Origin: Terriglobia bacterium
Lineage (GTDB): Bacteria; Acidobacteriota; Terriglobia; Acidiferrales; UBA7541
Direction of reading: 5' to 3'
DNA: 37,065 bases
Assembly: GCA_020073605.1 (NCBI GenBank)
Contig: JAIQEW010000023.1
Coordinates: 1 to 37,065, forward strand
Shown: in pieces, positions 1-8,178 of the stretch
Numbering within the stretch: the first letter of the stretch is position 1
Layout of the letters: the number at the start of each line of letters is the position of its first letter
Translations under genes and position numbers: made by a program
Notes under the pieces: generated by a model
The model's input: the letters and a program-made list of their open reading frames with translations, nothing else
Database searches by the model: none
What the model was told of the DNA's origin: nothing

Positions 1-500
<500 letters not shown>

Positions 501-535
501 TAAAACTTTCCTAACGCGAAGCGTTACCCTGAGAA

Positions 536-553
536 GTCCCTGCTTGCAGGGAC
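536..553 (+). other. hairpin in the 23S-5S spacer
   Basis: An 8-bp perfect inverted repeat, GTCCCTGC (536-543) and GCAGGGAC (546-553), lies 36 bases after the 23S end. It sits where precursor rRNA is normally cut, so it may be a processing or folding element. The role is inferred. Confidence 0.45.
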
Positions 554-647
554 GACGAAGGATCGCGCGGCGCACGGAAAGCGGCTTTTCCGCGAAATGC
601 TACTCTCTAGCGGAATTTGCGGTTTACCCTACTTCCTTCAGTTGCTC

Positions 648-672
648 ATCGAAACTCATATCGAGTTTCGAT
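648..672 (+). other. hairpin just upstream of 5S rRNA
   Basis: A perfect 10-bp stem, ATCGAAACTC (648-657) and GAGTTTCGAT (663-672), with a 5-base loop, ends 8 bases before the 5S 5' end. It has no T tract, so it is not a terminator. Its position suggests a cleavage site for rRNA maturation, for example RNase III-like. The role is inferred. Confidence 0.5.
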
Positions 673-680
673 TTCCAGTT

Positions 681-799
<119 letters not shown>

Positions 800-817
800 T
801 AAGTTTCAAACGCAAAG

Positions 818-848
818 AGGCTCCGAGCAATCGGAGCCTTTTTTGTTT
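818..848 (+). terminator. intrinsic terminator of the rRNA operon
   Basis: A 9-bp stem, AGGCTCCGA (818-826) and TCGGAGCCT (831-839), has a GCAA tetraloop and is followed by a T-rich run (839-848). It lies 18 bases after 5S rRNA. Read on the other strand the stem is followed by TCTTTGCGTTT, so it may also end transcription of the convergent cyclase gene. Confidence 0.9.
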
Positions 849-881
849 TGGCGTGTGAGAACGCAGAATATCGGTGTTTGG

Positions 882-2903
882 CTACTGCACCTGCAGGCGT
901 GACTTCATTAGGACAACCACGTAGGGATTCCAGGTCGAGAGAACGTAGTAGAGGTCTACCTCGGAACCGCGAACCTTCGTCCACTGCTCCACGACGTACG
1001 GAGCGTAGGCGCGACCCGGCACGGCCGCCGGGTTGGCTTTGTGCTTCAATCCGAAGACCGGCCCTTCGAGCCCGTCGTCCGAATTCGAGTGCGCATCGTG
1101 GATGAATTTGCCGAGTGCGCCGTCGCGCGTCATGTTGAAAAGGACCTGCGGCTCGCTCCATGGCCCCCACGGCGTGCGGGAGTAGGAGAACGCGATGCCG
1201 GGGGTAGGCTCTCGACGGTCGTACGTCATGAACCACAGGCTCAGATCCTTGCACCACGTGACCGATAGGTTGCCAATCGTGCCGTTGACGACGACCGGCT
1301 TGGCATCCGGCTCCTTCTCGCTCCACATCGGCGCACCCGCCGCGTCCAATCCGGCGAAGTAGCGAGTTCCCTTCCCGGTCTCGAATTGCGCCGAAGGAAC
1401 GAGCGCCAGATAGGCGTCGCCGTGGCGGGACTCGCCCGTCCCCCAGACGAAGACGAAGGGCCCGCCGAGAGGCATACCCGCGATCGGCCCCGGCTCCGCG
1501 TGCAACGACATCTTGATGAAGCGCCCTTCAGGAAGCTGAGAAATCGTGCGAAGCGGCTGGAACGTGGCAGGCGCCGTGAATTTCGTAAGCACCGTGCGAT
1601 CGGTGGGCGCGTCCTCCGAATGATTTGTTTTCACGACGACGTATATCTGTCCCGCAAGGCTGATGCCGGCAACAGGTATTTCAGCCGGTCCCATACTGAT
1701 GCCCGGGGGCTGGATGGTCAGGTACTCGCCCTGGCCGGCTGTAAGGAAATCCAATCGAACGCCGGCTTCGGGATCGCTCGCATCCGTCGTCGCGATCGTG
1801 TCGAGGGCCCGCCCCTGCCGGCCCACGGCGTCGCCAAAAAGGAAGTACGCATGTCCCTCGTGCTCGAAGGAAGTGCCAAGGTCCGCGCCCTGCAACTGGT
1901 AGCGCGAGGCGGTCTGGCTTAGGGTCGGTTGATGCCGTTCCTTGTCGTCGTCACCAACGAGCTGTTCGAGCTTCGCGGTTGACCGAGGCACGTAGCGGAT
2001 CACCGGCGTGGCGGCTGCACGAGCAGGAGCTTGCGCGGATCCTGCAACAACCGGATTTTGCGCGGCGCTCTGTGCGGAGCCAGCCCCCGGCGCCGTCACC
2101 GTTCCCGCACCGCTGGGCGCGCGCGCAGGCTCGCTCGTCGCGGGCTTCTGAGCCGGGCTCTGTGGAGCACTGACGAGCGGCGCAGGCGCCCCTCCCCCAC
2201 CCGTGGCAACGTGCGCGGGCGCGCTCTCCGTGGCCTGAGGCTTTCGCGTCGAGTAAAAGTAATAGGCCGCGCCCGCTGCGACGAGAACCACCGCGGCAAT
2301 CCCAAGAGCAAGCCCCATCCGCTTGCGCTCTCCCGCGGAAAGCGGGGGCGTCGCCGTCGGCCGCGGTCCGTTGCCATCCCAATCCGCTTCCCAAAGCGCG
2401 GTGCGGTCCACACCCTTCAGAAGGAATTCGCCGCGGGCGTGGAATTTCACGTCCGTCATGTGACGCACCAGTTCGTAGGTGCGAGACGAAAGCAGGATCT
2501 GCCGTTCCGTGGCCGTCGCCTCCACTCGCGCCGCCGTGTCGACGTCCGTGCCGTGCCACCCGCCCTCGAAGGATTCGGGGAAACCGGAGTGGATGCCGAT
2601 GCGCAATCGCAATGGGCCCCGTGGAGTCTCGATGGGCTCCGTTCCCAGGCGCTTTTGGACTTCCACGGCGAATCGCACCGCTTCCACCGGATCGTCGAAG
2701 GTCAGATAGAACGCATCGCCCATCGTGCTGATCTCGTGCCCCGAGTGCGCCCGGCAACACTCGCGAATCAGACTGAAATGGCGGGTCTGGATCTTCTCGA
2801 GGTAGGCACGGTCGCGTTCACGATTGTCACGCCCCAGCGAAACGTCTCGCTTCGTGGCACTGGATTGCACAACGTCGGTGAAGACTATCGTCAAGAACGC
2901 CAT
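882..2903 (-). CDS. membrane class III adenylate/guanylate cyclase fused to a DUF4185-like outer domain
   Basis: The protein has 673 residues. The N-terminal cyclase homology domain (1-175) carries the metal aspartates in FTDVV (D10) and MGDAF (D63), and the VDTAAR segment (R126 kept, but D122 where an Asn is usual). One membrane helix (196-217) follows, then a Pro/Ala/Gly-rich spacer (221-305). The large C-terminal domain (about 306-672), with FLFGDAVGR and WGTGESR, looks like the DUF4185 beta-propeller family. The predicted layout is cyclase inside and propeller outside, so the outer part may sense a ligand and set cyclic nucleotide synthesis. The ATG at 2901-2903 was chosen because it sits directly before the cyclase domain. 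The longer reading frame to 3002 would overlap the divergent gene's control region. The ribosome site is weak. The cyclase call is firm, DUF4185 is likely, and the sensing role is inferred. Confidence 0.85.
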   Translation of the reverse strand: MAFLTIVFTDVVQSSATKRDVSLGRDNRERDRAYLEKIQTRHFSLIRECCRAHSGHEISTMGDAFYLTFDDPVEAVRFAVEVQKRLGTEPIETPRGPLRLRIGIHSGFPESFEGGWHGTDVDTAARVEATATERQILLSSRTYELVRHMTDVKFHARGEFLLKGVDRTALWEADWDGNGPRPTATPPLSAGERKRMGLALGIAAVVLVAAGAAYYFYSTRKPQATESAPAHVATGGGGAPAPLVSAPQSPAQKPATSEPARAPSGAGTVTAPGAGSAQSAAQNPVVAGSAQAPARAAATPVIRYVPRSTAKLEQLVGDDDKERHQPTLSQTASRYQLQGADLGTSFEHEGHAYFLFGDAVGRQGRALDTIATTDASDPEAGVRLDFLTAGQGEYLTIQPPGISMGPAEIPVAGISLAGQIYVVVKTNHSEDAPTDRTVLTKFTAPATFQPLRTISQLPEGRFIKMSLHAEPGPIAGMPLGGPFVFVWGTGESRHGDAYLALVPSAQFETGKGTRYFAGLDAAGAPMWSEKEPDAKPVVVNGTIGNLSVTWCKDLSLWFMTYDRREPTPGIAFSYSRTPWGPWSEPQVLFNMTRDGALGKFIHDAHSNSDDGLEGPVFGLKHKANPAAVPGRAYAPYVVEQWTKVRGSEVDLYYVLSTWNPYVVVLMKSRLQVQ

Positions 2904-3016
2904 GGTTTCGAGTCCGAGCCCCCAGTTGACGAAGGAGTGGGATTCCGATGCAAAATATGTCGGTGATCTTGAATAACAGACGCGGGCGGTTCTTGGCAAC
3001 AATATACAGGATATGG

Positions 3017-3493
3017 ATGATGCGGCATGTAAACGTGCCGGATGATGTAGCGCGCGATCTGGCGAAGCAGATGCGGAGCGGGCGCACCGCTAAAGGGAGC
3101 AAACCTCCGGCGACGCCAAGATATATCCCCGTGGTTGCGATTGTGAACGGCAAAAGCGCCCGCACGACGCTCGTCCCCGCGGGCGGCGGACGGTATCGCA
3201 TGCAAATCAACACGGCACTCCGGAAGGCGGCGCATGCAGACGTGGGTGACGTGGTCAGCGTCGAACTTCGAATCGACCGGAAATCGCGAGCTTTGCCCGT
3301 TCCTCCCGATCTGCAAGCCGGGTTGAAGGGGCATCCCAAGGCGTGGAAGGCGTTTCAGGCGCTCGCGCCGGGGCAGCGCCGGCAATTCATTCAATGGTTC
3401 GATTCCGCCAAGTCTCCCGTAGCGCGCAGCCGCCGCCTCGACCGCGCCGTTGACGTCCTCCTCGAACGGGCGCTTCTGCGCGATTCCCGATAG
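3017..3493 (+). CDS. DUF1905 / YdeI-OmpD-associated family protein
   Basis: The protein has 158 residues. The N-terminal part (about 1-95, with VNVPDDVARDLAK and RYIPVVAIVNGKSARTTL) matches the DUF1905 beta-barrel pattern. The C-terminal part (about 100-157, with HPKAWKAFQALAPGQRRQF) matches the YdeI/OmpD-associated helical domain, sometimes called bacteriocin-protection. The biochemical role of the family is not settled. The start at 3017 was chosen because AGGA (3008-3011) precedes it and the conserved domain begins there. In-frame ATGs at 2948 and 2957 would add about 20 non-conserved residues. It is divergent from the cyclase gene with about 110 bases between them, which must hold both promoters. 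Confidence 0.8.
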   Translation: MMRHVNVPDDVARDLAKQMRSGRTAKGSKPPATPRYIPVVAIVNGKSARTTLVPAGGGRYRMQINTALRKAAHADVGDVVSVELRIDRKSRALPVPPDLQAGLKGHPKAWKAFQALAPGQRRQFIQWFDSAKSPVARSRRLDRAVDVLLERALLRDSR

Positions 3494-3560
3494 TCCATTT
3501 CCTTGACTTGCGCACCTGCTCGCGCCGACAATCGCGCCAGCTTTTTCGTGGAGGCAGCTC

Positions 3561-4100
3561 ATGCGAACAAGAATCGCCCTGCTTGCACTCTCGCTCCTTC
3601 TCTTCCCTGCTCTCGTGCGTGCGCAGTCCGGCACCGCCCCGACGAATCGGGGCAGGCTGGCCGACGAGAAAGCCATCCGCGATATCGAGACGCGATGGGA
3701 AGCGGCGTGGAACCGCCACGACGTCGCAGCCATGGCCGGCGATTTCGCACCCGATGCGGACGTCATCAACCTCGCGGGCGAATGGTTCAAAGGGCGCGAG
3801 CCCTTCAGGAAAAGCCTGGAAGAATTGCATTCGGACAAGGTGAAGGGCAGCGTCTGGAAGACCGAAGACACCCAGATAAAGTTTCTGACCCCGGAAATCG
3901 CCATCGTGCACGTGACCGTCAGTTCCCACGGCGACCGCAACCCCGACGGCACTCCCATGCCCGCGCGCCACGCCATTCTTTCGCGCGTCGTGGTGAAGCG
4001 CGGCGGCCGGTGGCTGATCGTCGCATCCCACGCCACGAACATCGTGCCACGCGCAACCGCCATCGCCATTGGCGCCGCGAATCAGATCCGAGGCCAGTAA
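3561..4100 (+). CDS. secreted SnoaL-like / DUF4440 protein
   Basis: The protein has 179 residues with a signal peptide (about 1-21, cut after VRAQ). The mature part is a SnoaL/NTF2-like fold of the DUF4440 (SgcJ/EcaC) type: DIETRWEAAWNRHDVAAMAGDFAPDA at about 34-59 is the typical first helix, and the AILSRVVVKRGGRWLIVASHAT region at about 137-158 forms the last strands. Family members range from small-molecule isomerases to proteins of unknown role, so the substrate cannot be stated. A good ribosome site (GGAGGC) lies just before the ATG. The next gene is also a secreted small protein on the same strand, 54 bases on, but that gene appears to have its own promoter. Confidence 0.82.
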   Translation: MRTRIALLALSLLLFPALVRAQSGTAPTNRGRLADEKAIRDIETRWEAAWNRHDVAAMAGDFAPDADVINLAGEWFKGREPFRKSLEELHSDKVKGSVWKTEDTQIKFLTPEIAIVHVTVSSHGDRNPDGTPMPARHAILSRVVVKRGGRWLIVASHATNIVPRATAIAIGAANQIRGQ

Positions 4101-4141
4101 GAAACCACGATGCGATGTTGCAAGGTGGCGCCGCGCTGAAC

Positions 4142-4147
4142 TACGAT
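4142..4147 (+). promoter_or_regulatory. -10 box directly upstream of the 4155 start (possible leaderless mRNA)
   Basis: TACGAT (4142-4147) with TTGCAA (4118-4123) 18 bases upstream forms a sigma-70-like promoter. The -10 box ends only 7 bases before the ATG, which predicts almost no 5' leader, and no ribosome site is visible. Confidence 0.45.
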
Positions 4148-4154
4148 TCGCTGC

Positions 4155-4934
4155 ATGTGGCGCACGATCGCATTCGTCCTTCTGCTGGCGGCCCTGCCCG
4201 GCGCTGCTGGCGCGCAATCCAAGACTCAGCAGAATCCGGACCCCGACCGGCTCGGGATGACGTGCGCGCAGATCCTGCAAATGACTTCGTCGGACTGGAT
4301 CGCCAAGATCTCGGCGATCGATGCATCGAAGGTCGATGGCCAGCTCCGCGGCATACGGGTCTATGGCCGCTGCTACGACGAGCGAACCGACCGGCTGGCA
4401 GCCTCGCTCGCAAGAACCGGCAAGGGCCCAGTCAAGTCTGCCCGGGCGGATTTCGCCGAGTTTGAAGCGGCGCTGAAGGATTTTGCTGCCAAGGCCATCG
4501 CGGACGCAGTGCCGACCGCGGATGTTGTGAAACCCGCTTATGCCACACTCTACGAGAAGCAGTTCCGCTACATCTTCTATCAGGAGTACGAGGCGAAAGC
4601 CGTCAAACCGTCTCGTTCCTCGGCCAAACCTCCTGCGCCGGCGGCAACACCACCGGTCCACACAGATTCATCTCCCCCGGCCGGCTCTGCGCACACTGCA
4701 ACAGCTCAGGAACGTGCGCGAAGCGATGCCGACCCGATGACGATGGCCAAGAATCGCTTCGGGAAGCTCCTCGAACCGCTTCCGGAGGACAAGATGCACG
4801 AACTCCACCGAGCGTTCGGCGAAGTGATCGGAGCGCATCCGATCAGCGAGCAGACGCGGCTTGCAGTCTATCGCTACGCCATCTCGATTCTCGAGCCGCC
4901 ATCCGCGACGCCTTTTGCACCGCCGCCATTCTAA
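4155..4934 (+). CDS. secreted protein with HdeA-like N-terminal part
   Basis: The protein has 259 residues with a signal peptide (1-20, cut near AGAQ). Residues about 34-105 contain two cysteines (C37 in MTCAQIL and C73 in GRCYD), with spacing and context like the HdeA/HdeB acid-stress chaperone family (TCAQILQMTSSDW). A Pro/Ser/Thr-rich spacer follows (about 150-190). The C-terminal helical part (about 195-259) is not recognised. HdeA proteins are about 90 residues, so this would be an extended version. A role as a periplasmic chaperone is possible but not shown. There is no ribosome site; the -10 box immediately upstream suggests a leaderless message. Confidence 0.65.
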   Translation: MWRTIAFVLLLAALPGAAGAQSKTQQNPDPDRLGMTCAQILQMTSSDWIAKISAIDASKVDGQLRGIRVYGRCYDERTDRLAASLARTGKGPVKSARADFAEFEAALKDFAAKAIADAVPTADVVKPAYATLYEKQFRYIFYQEYEAKAVKPSRSSAKPPAPAATPPVHTDSSPPAGSAHTATAQERARSDADPMTMAKNRFGKLLEPLPEDKMHELHRAFGEVIGAHPISEQTRLAVYRYAISILEPPSATPFAPPPF

Positions 4935-4973
4935 CGCTCGCGTTCGAACTGGATTCACTGCGCCGAATTCGGT

Positions 4974-4979
4974 TATAAC
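4974..4979 (+). promoter_or_regulatory. -10 box just before the ABC ATPase start
   Basis: TATAAC (4974-4979) ends 8 bases before the ATG at 4988. The best upstream partner is TGGATT, 18 bases away, and is weak. The short distance predicts a nearly leaderless message, in line with the poor ribosome site. Confidence 0.4.
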
Positions 4980-4987
4980 GTCACAGG

Positions 4988-5797
4988 ATGCCCACCGCCG
5001 CGATCTCCGTCCAAAACCTCGAAAAATACTTCCCTCCGGCGCTCTCCGGGTGGCGCACGTTGCTGCATCCATTCGCGCAGGCAACGGTGTGCGCCCTCGC
5101 GGGTGTTTCCTTTGCCGTCGAGCCGGGAGAGGTTGTGGCGCTCGTCGGCCACAACGGCGCGGGTAAGACGACCCTGATGCGCATCCTTGCAACGCTCGTT
5201 CTCCCCACGCGCGGCCGGGCCGCGCTCGGCGGCTTCGATGTTGCGCGCGATACGGAAAGCGCGCGAGGCCAGTTCGGCTACCACACGGGCGGCGACGAGG
5301 GATTCTACGGACGGCTGAGCGGGCGCGAAAATCTGACGTTCTTCGCAGCCATGAACAACATCGCCGGCCCCGAAGCGCGCGAGAAGATCGATTCCGTTGC
5401 AGCGTGGATGGGCATCGCGGACGACCTCGACCGCCAGGTCCGCACCTATTCGACCGGGATGCGCCACCGCTTGGGCCTGGCCCGCGCGTTGCTGCACGGT
5501 CCCGCCGTCCTCCTGTTGGACGAGCCGACGCGCAGTCTCGATCCGCTCGCGGCGGCAGAATTCAGGCATTTGCTCAGGGACGAACTCGTCCGCCGGCGCG
5601 GCACCACGTTGCTGTTTGCCTCGCATTCGCTCGCGGAAGTGGAAGAAATCGCCGATCGCGTCGTTCTCCTCGATCACGGGAAGATGCTCGCCTGCGATTC
5701 ACCGCGCGGGCTTCGCGCGGCCACAGGCGCTGCCACGCTCGAAGCCGCGATTGCGCATCTCGTTCACCAGAGAACCGCTACAGGAGCCCATCCATGA
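4988..5797 (+). CDS. ABC exporter ATPase subunit (NatA-like)
   Basis: This 269-residue ATP-binding subunit powers the permease encoded next. It has Walker A GHNGAGKT (54-61), the ABC signature YSTGM (154-158), Walker B VLLLDEP (174-180), D-loop SLDP and the switch histidine H213 in ASHS. The usual Q-loop glutamine is replaced within FGYHTGGDEGFYGRL, the pattern seen in NatA-type exporters. The stop codon overlaps the permease start by 4 bases (ATGA), so the two are translationally coupled. The exported substrate cannot be told from sequence; NatA relatives handle sodium, drugs or lipids. Confidence 0.92.
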   Translation: MPTAAISVQNLEKYFPPALSGWRTLLHPFAQATVCALAGVSFAVEPGEVVALVGHNGAGKTTLMRILATLVLPTRGRAALGGFDVARDTESARGQFGYHTGGDEGFYGRLSGRENLTFFAAMNNIAGPEAREKIDSVAAWMGIADDLDRQVRTYSTGMRHRLGLARALLHGPAVLLLDEPTRSLDPLAAAEFRHLLRDELVRRRGTTLLFASHSLAEVEEIADRVVLLDHGKMLACDSPRGLRAATGAATLEAAIAHLVHQRTATGAHP

Positions 5798-6615
5798 GCG
5801 CCGCGCGAATTCTCCGCAAGATCGCCGCATTCTTCTGGCGCGATTTCCAGATCGCGCGGGGCTATCGCATGGCCCTGCTGGCTCAAACAGTCGAAGAATT
5901 CTTCGGCGTGGCGACGTTCTACTATCTCGCGCGCTTCGTCGATAGCCCTCAACTCGAGCGGGCGCTGCCCGCCGGCGCCAACTACTTCGCGTTCGCGCTC
6001 GTGGGCTTTGCATTTTTCGATTACCTGAACGTGTCGATGACCGCGTTCGATTCGAGTCTCGAAGAGGCGCGCCAGAACCGCACCCTCGAAGCGCTGCTCG
6101 TGACGCAGACGCGGCTCCCGGTGATCCTCGCGGGCTCCGCGGTATATCCGTTCGTGGCCCTGGCGCTGCGGACGTGCGTCTATTTGGCGATGGGCGCGTT
6201 GTTTTTCGGCTTTGCGCCGCGGACGGCCAATTGGCCCGGCGCCCTGCTGATTCTGCTCGCTTCCATCCTCGCGTTTGCGGGCCTCGGGATTTTGTCGGCG
6301 AGCTACCAGATACTTTTCAAGCGCGGAAATCCCGCTAAGTGGATCGTGCTCGGCGTATCGGGGCTCGTGGGCGGGATGATGTATCCGGTCGCCGTCCTAC
6401 CGGCGCCGCTGCGAATGCTCGCACGGATCGTTCCTGTCACGTATTCCCTCGAAGGAATGCGCGCTGCGCTTCTCGAAGGAGCCGGTTGGAGCGGGCTGTG
6501 GCACTCTCTGGTGGCGCTCCTCGTCTTCGCAGCGGTCCTGATTCCGCTCTCGTTCGCTGTGTTTGCCTGGGCGCTTCGCCGCACCAGAATCACCGGCACG
6601 CTCACTCACATTTAG
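5794..6615 (+). CDS. ABC-2 type permease
   Basis: This 273-residue integral membrane partner of the preceding ATPase has about six hydrophobic segments of the ABC-2 membrane fold, including YFAFALVGFAFFDYL, ALLILLASILAFAGLGIL and SLVALLVFAAVLIPLSF. The ATG at 5794 overlaps the ATPase stop and has CAGGAG 8 bases upstream. A longer open frame back to 5404 is only an antisense-like artefact over the ATPase gene. The gene ends 15 bases before the target-site repeat of the IS1-type element, which therefore landed just behind it without breaking it. Confidence 0.9.
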   Translation: MSAARILRKIAAFFWRDFQIARGYRMALLAQTVEEFFGVATFYYLARFVDSPQLERALPAGANYFAFALVGFAFFDYLNVSMTAFDSSLEEARQNRTLEALLVTQTRLPVILAGSAVYPFVALALRTCVYLAMGALFFGFAPRTANWPGALLILLASILAFAGLGILSASYQILFKRGNPAKWIVLGVSGLVGGMMYPVAVLPAPLRMLARIVPVTYSLEGMRAALLEGAGWSGLWHSLVALLVFAAVLIPLSFAVFAWALRRTRITGTLTHI

Positions 6616-6630
6616 CAGGCGTATCGAATC

Positions 6631-6638
6631 CGTCAGCG
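6631..6638 (+). repeat. target site duplication, left copy
   Basis: cgtcagcg directly abuts the left terminal repeat and is repeated exactly after the right one (8491-8498). An 8-bp duplication fits IS1-family insertion. Confidence 0.9.
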
Positions 6639-6658
6639 GGTAGTGGGTCAGTTTGAAT
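6639..6658 (+). repeat. left terminal inverted repeat of the IS
   Basis: ggtagtgggtcagtttgaat matches the reverse complement of 8471-8490 at all 20 positions. The transposase stop codon lies 2 bases inside it. Confidence 0.95.
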
Positions 6659-6659
6659 G

Positions 6660-7511
6660 CTAAGCCGCTTTATTTTCGGACTGCTTGGAATCCAAGATGC
6701 TCAGCATCTCGGTAATCGTCCAAATGTGGTCTGCCACGCCCGCTTCCATCGCGGGAGTAACGCGCAGTGTTTGGTGAACGCGGCAGAAATTGTAGTGCAT
6801 GTAGTGAAGTGCGATGGATGCGATGTGATTCTCAAGTTTCTTGGAGAATCCATTCGTCAGGCGAGTAAAACGACGCATCTGCATTCGCATGGTCAGGTTC
6901 TGTCGCTCAATGTAACTGGTCGAAATATGCTGCGGATCGGGCTTGCCGGAGACAACGATTTCACGGCACCCGATGCATTCTCCGGGGGAGTAACGTACTT
7001 CGCTCTCGCGGTCAGAGCCGTACAGTTTGACCAACATGGCATAATCCACGTTGGAGCCGAGCGCATCTTCGACGGCGCTCAAATATGCGCGATGTCCGTC
7101 CGTCGTCAACTGCACGCGATTGGTAAGACGATTCGCCAAGTCTTGCATGAAGCCGTAGGCTGTTCCCGCATCGCGTCCGCCAACTGTCCAAGCCGCAATC
7201 AGTTTGCTGTCAGCATCCATCGCAACCCACGTCCACACGTTTCCAACTCCGAACGTACCGCGCAGTTCTTCGCGGACGTTATCTTCTTTCGCGCCCACAA
7301 AGCTCCAGATTTCGTCGCATTGAATTCGCTTGCAGTTCAAATTCACAAGGGCCTTGTCGAGGTAATCAGCGCATGCCGCGCCCAACTCCACGAGCAGTTT
7401 CGCAATCGTGTTCTTGGAGACGCCCGTCATACGGACGGTCGCGCGGATGCCGTTTCCTTCGACAAGAGCCGCAACCACTTGACGCCGCTTCTCTGTGCTC
7501 AGCTTGTTCAT
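6660..7511 (-). CDS. IS1-like DDE transposase
   Basis: The protein has 283 residues. An N-terminal helix-turn-helix (about 10-45, GNGIRATVRMTGVSKNTIAKL) is followed by the RNase H-fold catalytic domain. Likely acidic residues are D66 (QCDEIW), D138 (TTDGHRAY) and E202 (YIERQN), with FCRVHQTLRVTPAMEAG near the C-terminus, as in IS1-type and related transposases. It cuts the element's ends and joins them to target DNA. The ATG at 7509-7511 was chosen because a strong promoter lies immediately upstream and the HTH begins soon after. The frame open to 7634 would read through the promoter. No frameshift is needed, unlike classic IS1. Confidence 0.92.
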   Translation of the reverse strand: MNKLSTEKRRQVVAALVEGNGIRATVRMTGVSKNTIAKLLVELGAACADYLDKALVNLNCKRIQCDEIWSFVGAKEDNVREELRGTFGVGNVWTWVAMDADSKLIAAWTVGGRDAGTAYGFMQDLANRLTNRVQLTTDGHRAYLSAVEDALGSNVDYAMLVKLYGSDRESEVRYSPGECIGCREIVVSGKPDPQHISTSYIERQNLTMRMQMRRFTRLTNGFSKKLENHIASIALHYMHYNFCRVHQTLRVTPAMEAGVADHIWTITEMLSILDSKQSENKAA

Positions 7512-7520
7512 AATGGACAC

Positions 7521-7549
7521 ATTGTATAAGCGGTCAAGCATAAAGTCAA
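7521..7549 (-). promoter_or_regulatory. strong promoter of the IS transposase
   Basis: On the minus strand TTGACT (7549-7544), a 17-base spacer and TACAAT (7526-7521) form a near-consensus sigma-70 promoter (5/6 in both boxes). The predicted start of transcription is about 7514, only about 3 bases before the transposase ATG at 7511, so the message would be almost leaderless. Confidence 0.75.
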
Positions 7550-7571
7550 GTAGAAAGAGGCGTATCTGTAA

Positions 7572-8105
7572 ATGACTGAGGATGCAGAAGTTAGACTGTT
7601 TGAGGTCGTCAAGAATCAAGATGTCATCATGCACAATCTGAGCGCCGAGATGAGCGTCAAAACGTCTCTCTATCTGGTCTTTTCGGCGTTCTCTTTCAGT
7701 GCCTCAATTCAGGTAATCAACTTCGCCAAGGATATTGCGATGCCTTGCGCGAAAACGGCTATCGTCAGTTGTGGAATAAGCGCAGCGATGAGTCTACTTG
7801 GTGGGGTTTTCCTGCTAATTGCTGCCATGATCCGGCGCTACAACACGTTTCCCTCTCACAAGATGGCGGAGTGGATCGTAAGCCTAAGACAGTTCAGAGA
7901 AACGTATCCCAAACAGGCCACTTCGAGAGACCCGGCAACGGAAGTCCTGAACGCCTTGGTTAAGACGGCGGAACACAACAAGACAGAGAACGAAGCAAAG
8001 GCAGACTGGATAGAGCGCGGTGCTTACTGTCTGTTTGCATCCGTACCGTTTCTAGCGGTGGGAGGAGCACTTGCGCTGCTTGCCTTCTTTAGCCGCCCTT
8101 TCTAA
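7572..8105 (+). CDS. IS cargo: three-helix membrane protein, PycTM/SLATT-like layout
   Basis: The protein has 177 residues. After an acidic helical start (1-28) come two membrane helices close together (about 31-50 and 64-87), a long charged cytoplasmic stretch (88-148), and one more helix near the C-terminus (about 150-172). It has no signal peptide. A helical hairpin, then a long cytoplasmic helix region, then a third helix, resembles the small membrane effector families PycTM and SLATT found in bacterial defence systems. This rests on layout, not on a motif match. It is divergent from the transposase (60 bases apart), and GAAAGAGG lies 11 bases before the ATG. It is not needed for transposition as far as is known, so it is cargo. 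It could also be a plain membrane protein of unknown role. Confidence 0.7.
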   Translation: MTEDAEVRLFEVVKNQDVIMHNLSAEMSVKTSLYLVFSAFSFSASIQVINFAKDIAMPCAKTAIVSCGISAAMSLLGGVFLLIAAMIRRYNTFPSHKMAEWIVSLRQFRETYPKQATSRDPATEVLNALVKTAEHNKTENEAKADWIERGAYCLFASVPFLAVGGALALLAFFSRPF

Positions 8106-8178
8106 GGGGATCAGGGTCTGGTGGCTCCGGCTCTCTTGGTGGTGGCTGGGGCTGCGGTTGTTGCGGATTGCTACCCAT
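8089..8178 (-). CDS. possible 29-residue proline-rich ORF in the IS
   Basis: A short frame begins at an ATG just upstream of the stop of the next cargo gene (ATG 8176-8178, preceding stop 8171-8173) and encodes a Pro/Gln-rich peptide (MGSNPQQPQPQPPP, ending PDPDPLRKGG). It runs antisense over the end of the membrane-protein gene. Overlap with the upstream stop would allow translational coupling. It could equally be chance. Confidence 0.25.
   Translation of the reverse strand: MGSNPQQPQPQPPPREPEPPDPDPLRKGG

Noticed and set aside
2891..4661. Long minus-strand frames (392 and 424 codons) opposite 2.9-4.7 kb
   Set aside because: They are antisense shadows of the DUF1905, DUF4440 and HdeA-like genes. 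High GC keeps stops rare, and the translations are Arg/His-rich with no domain.
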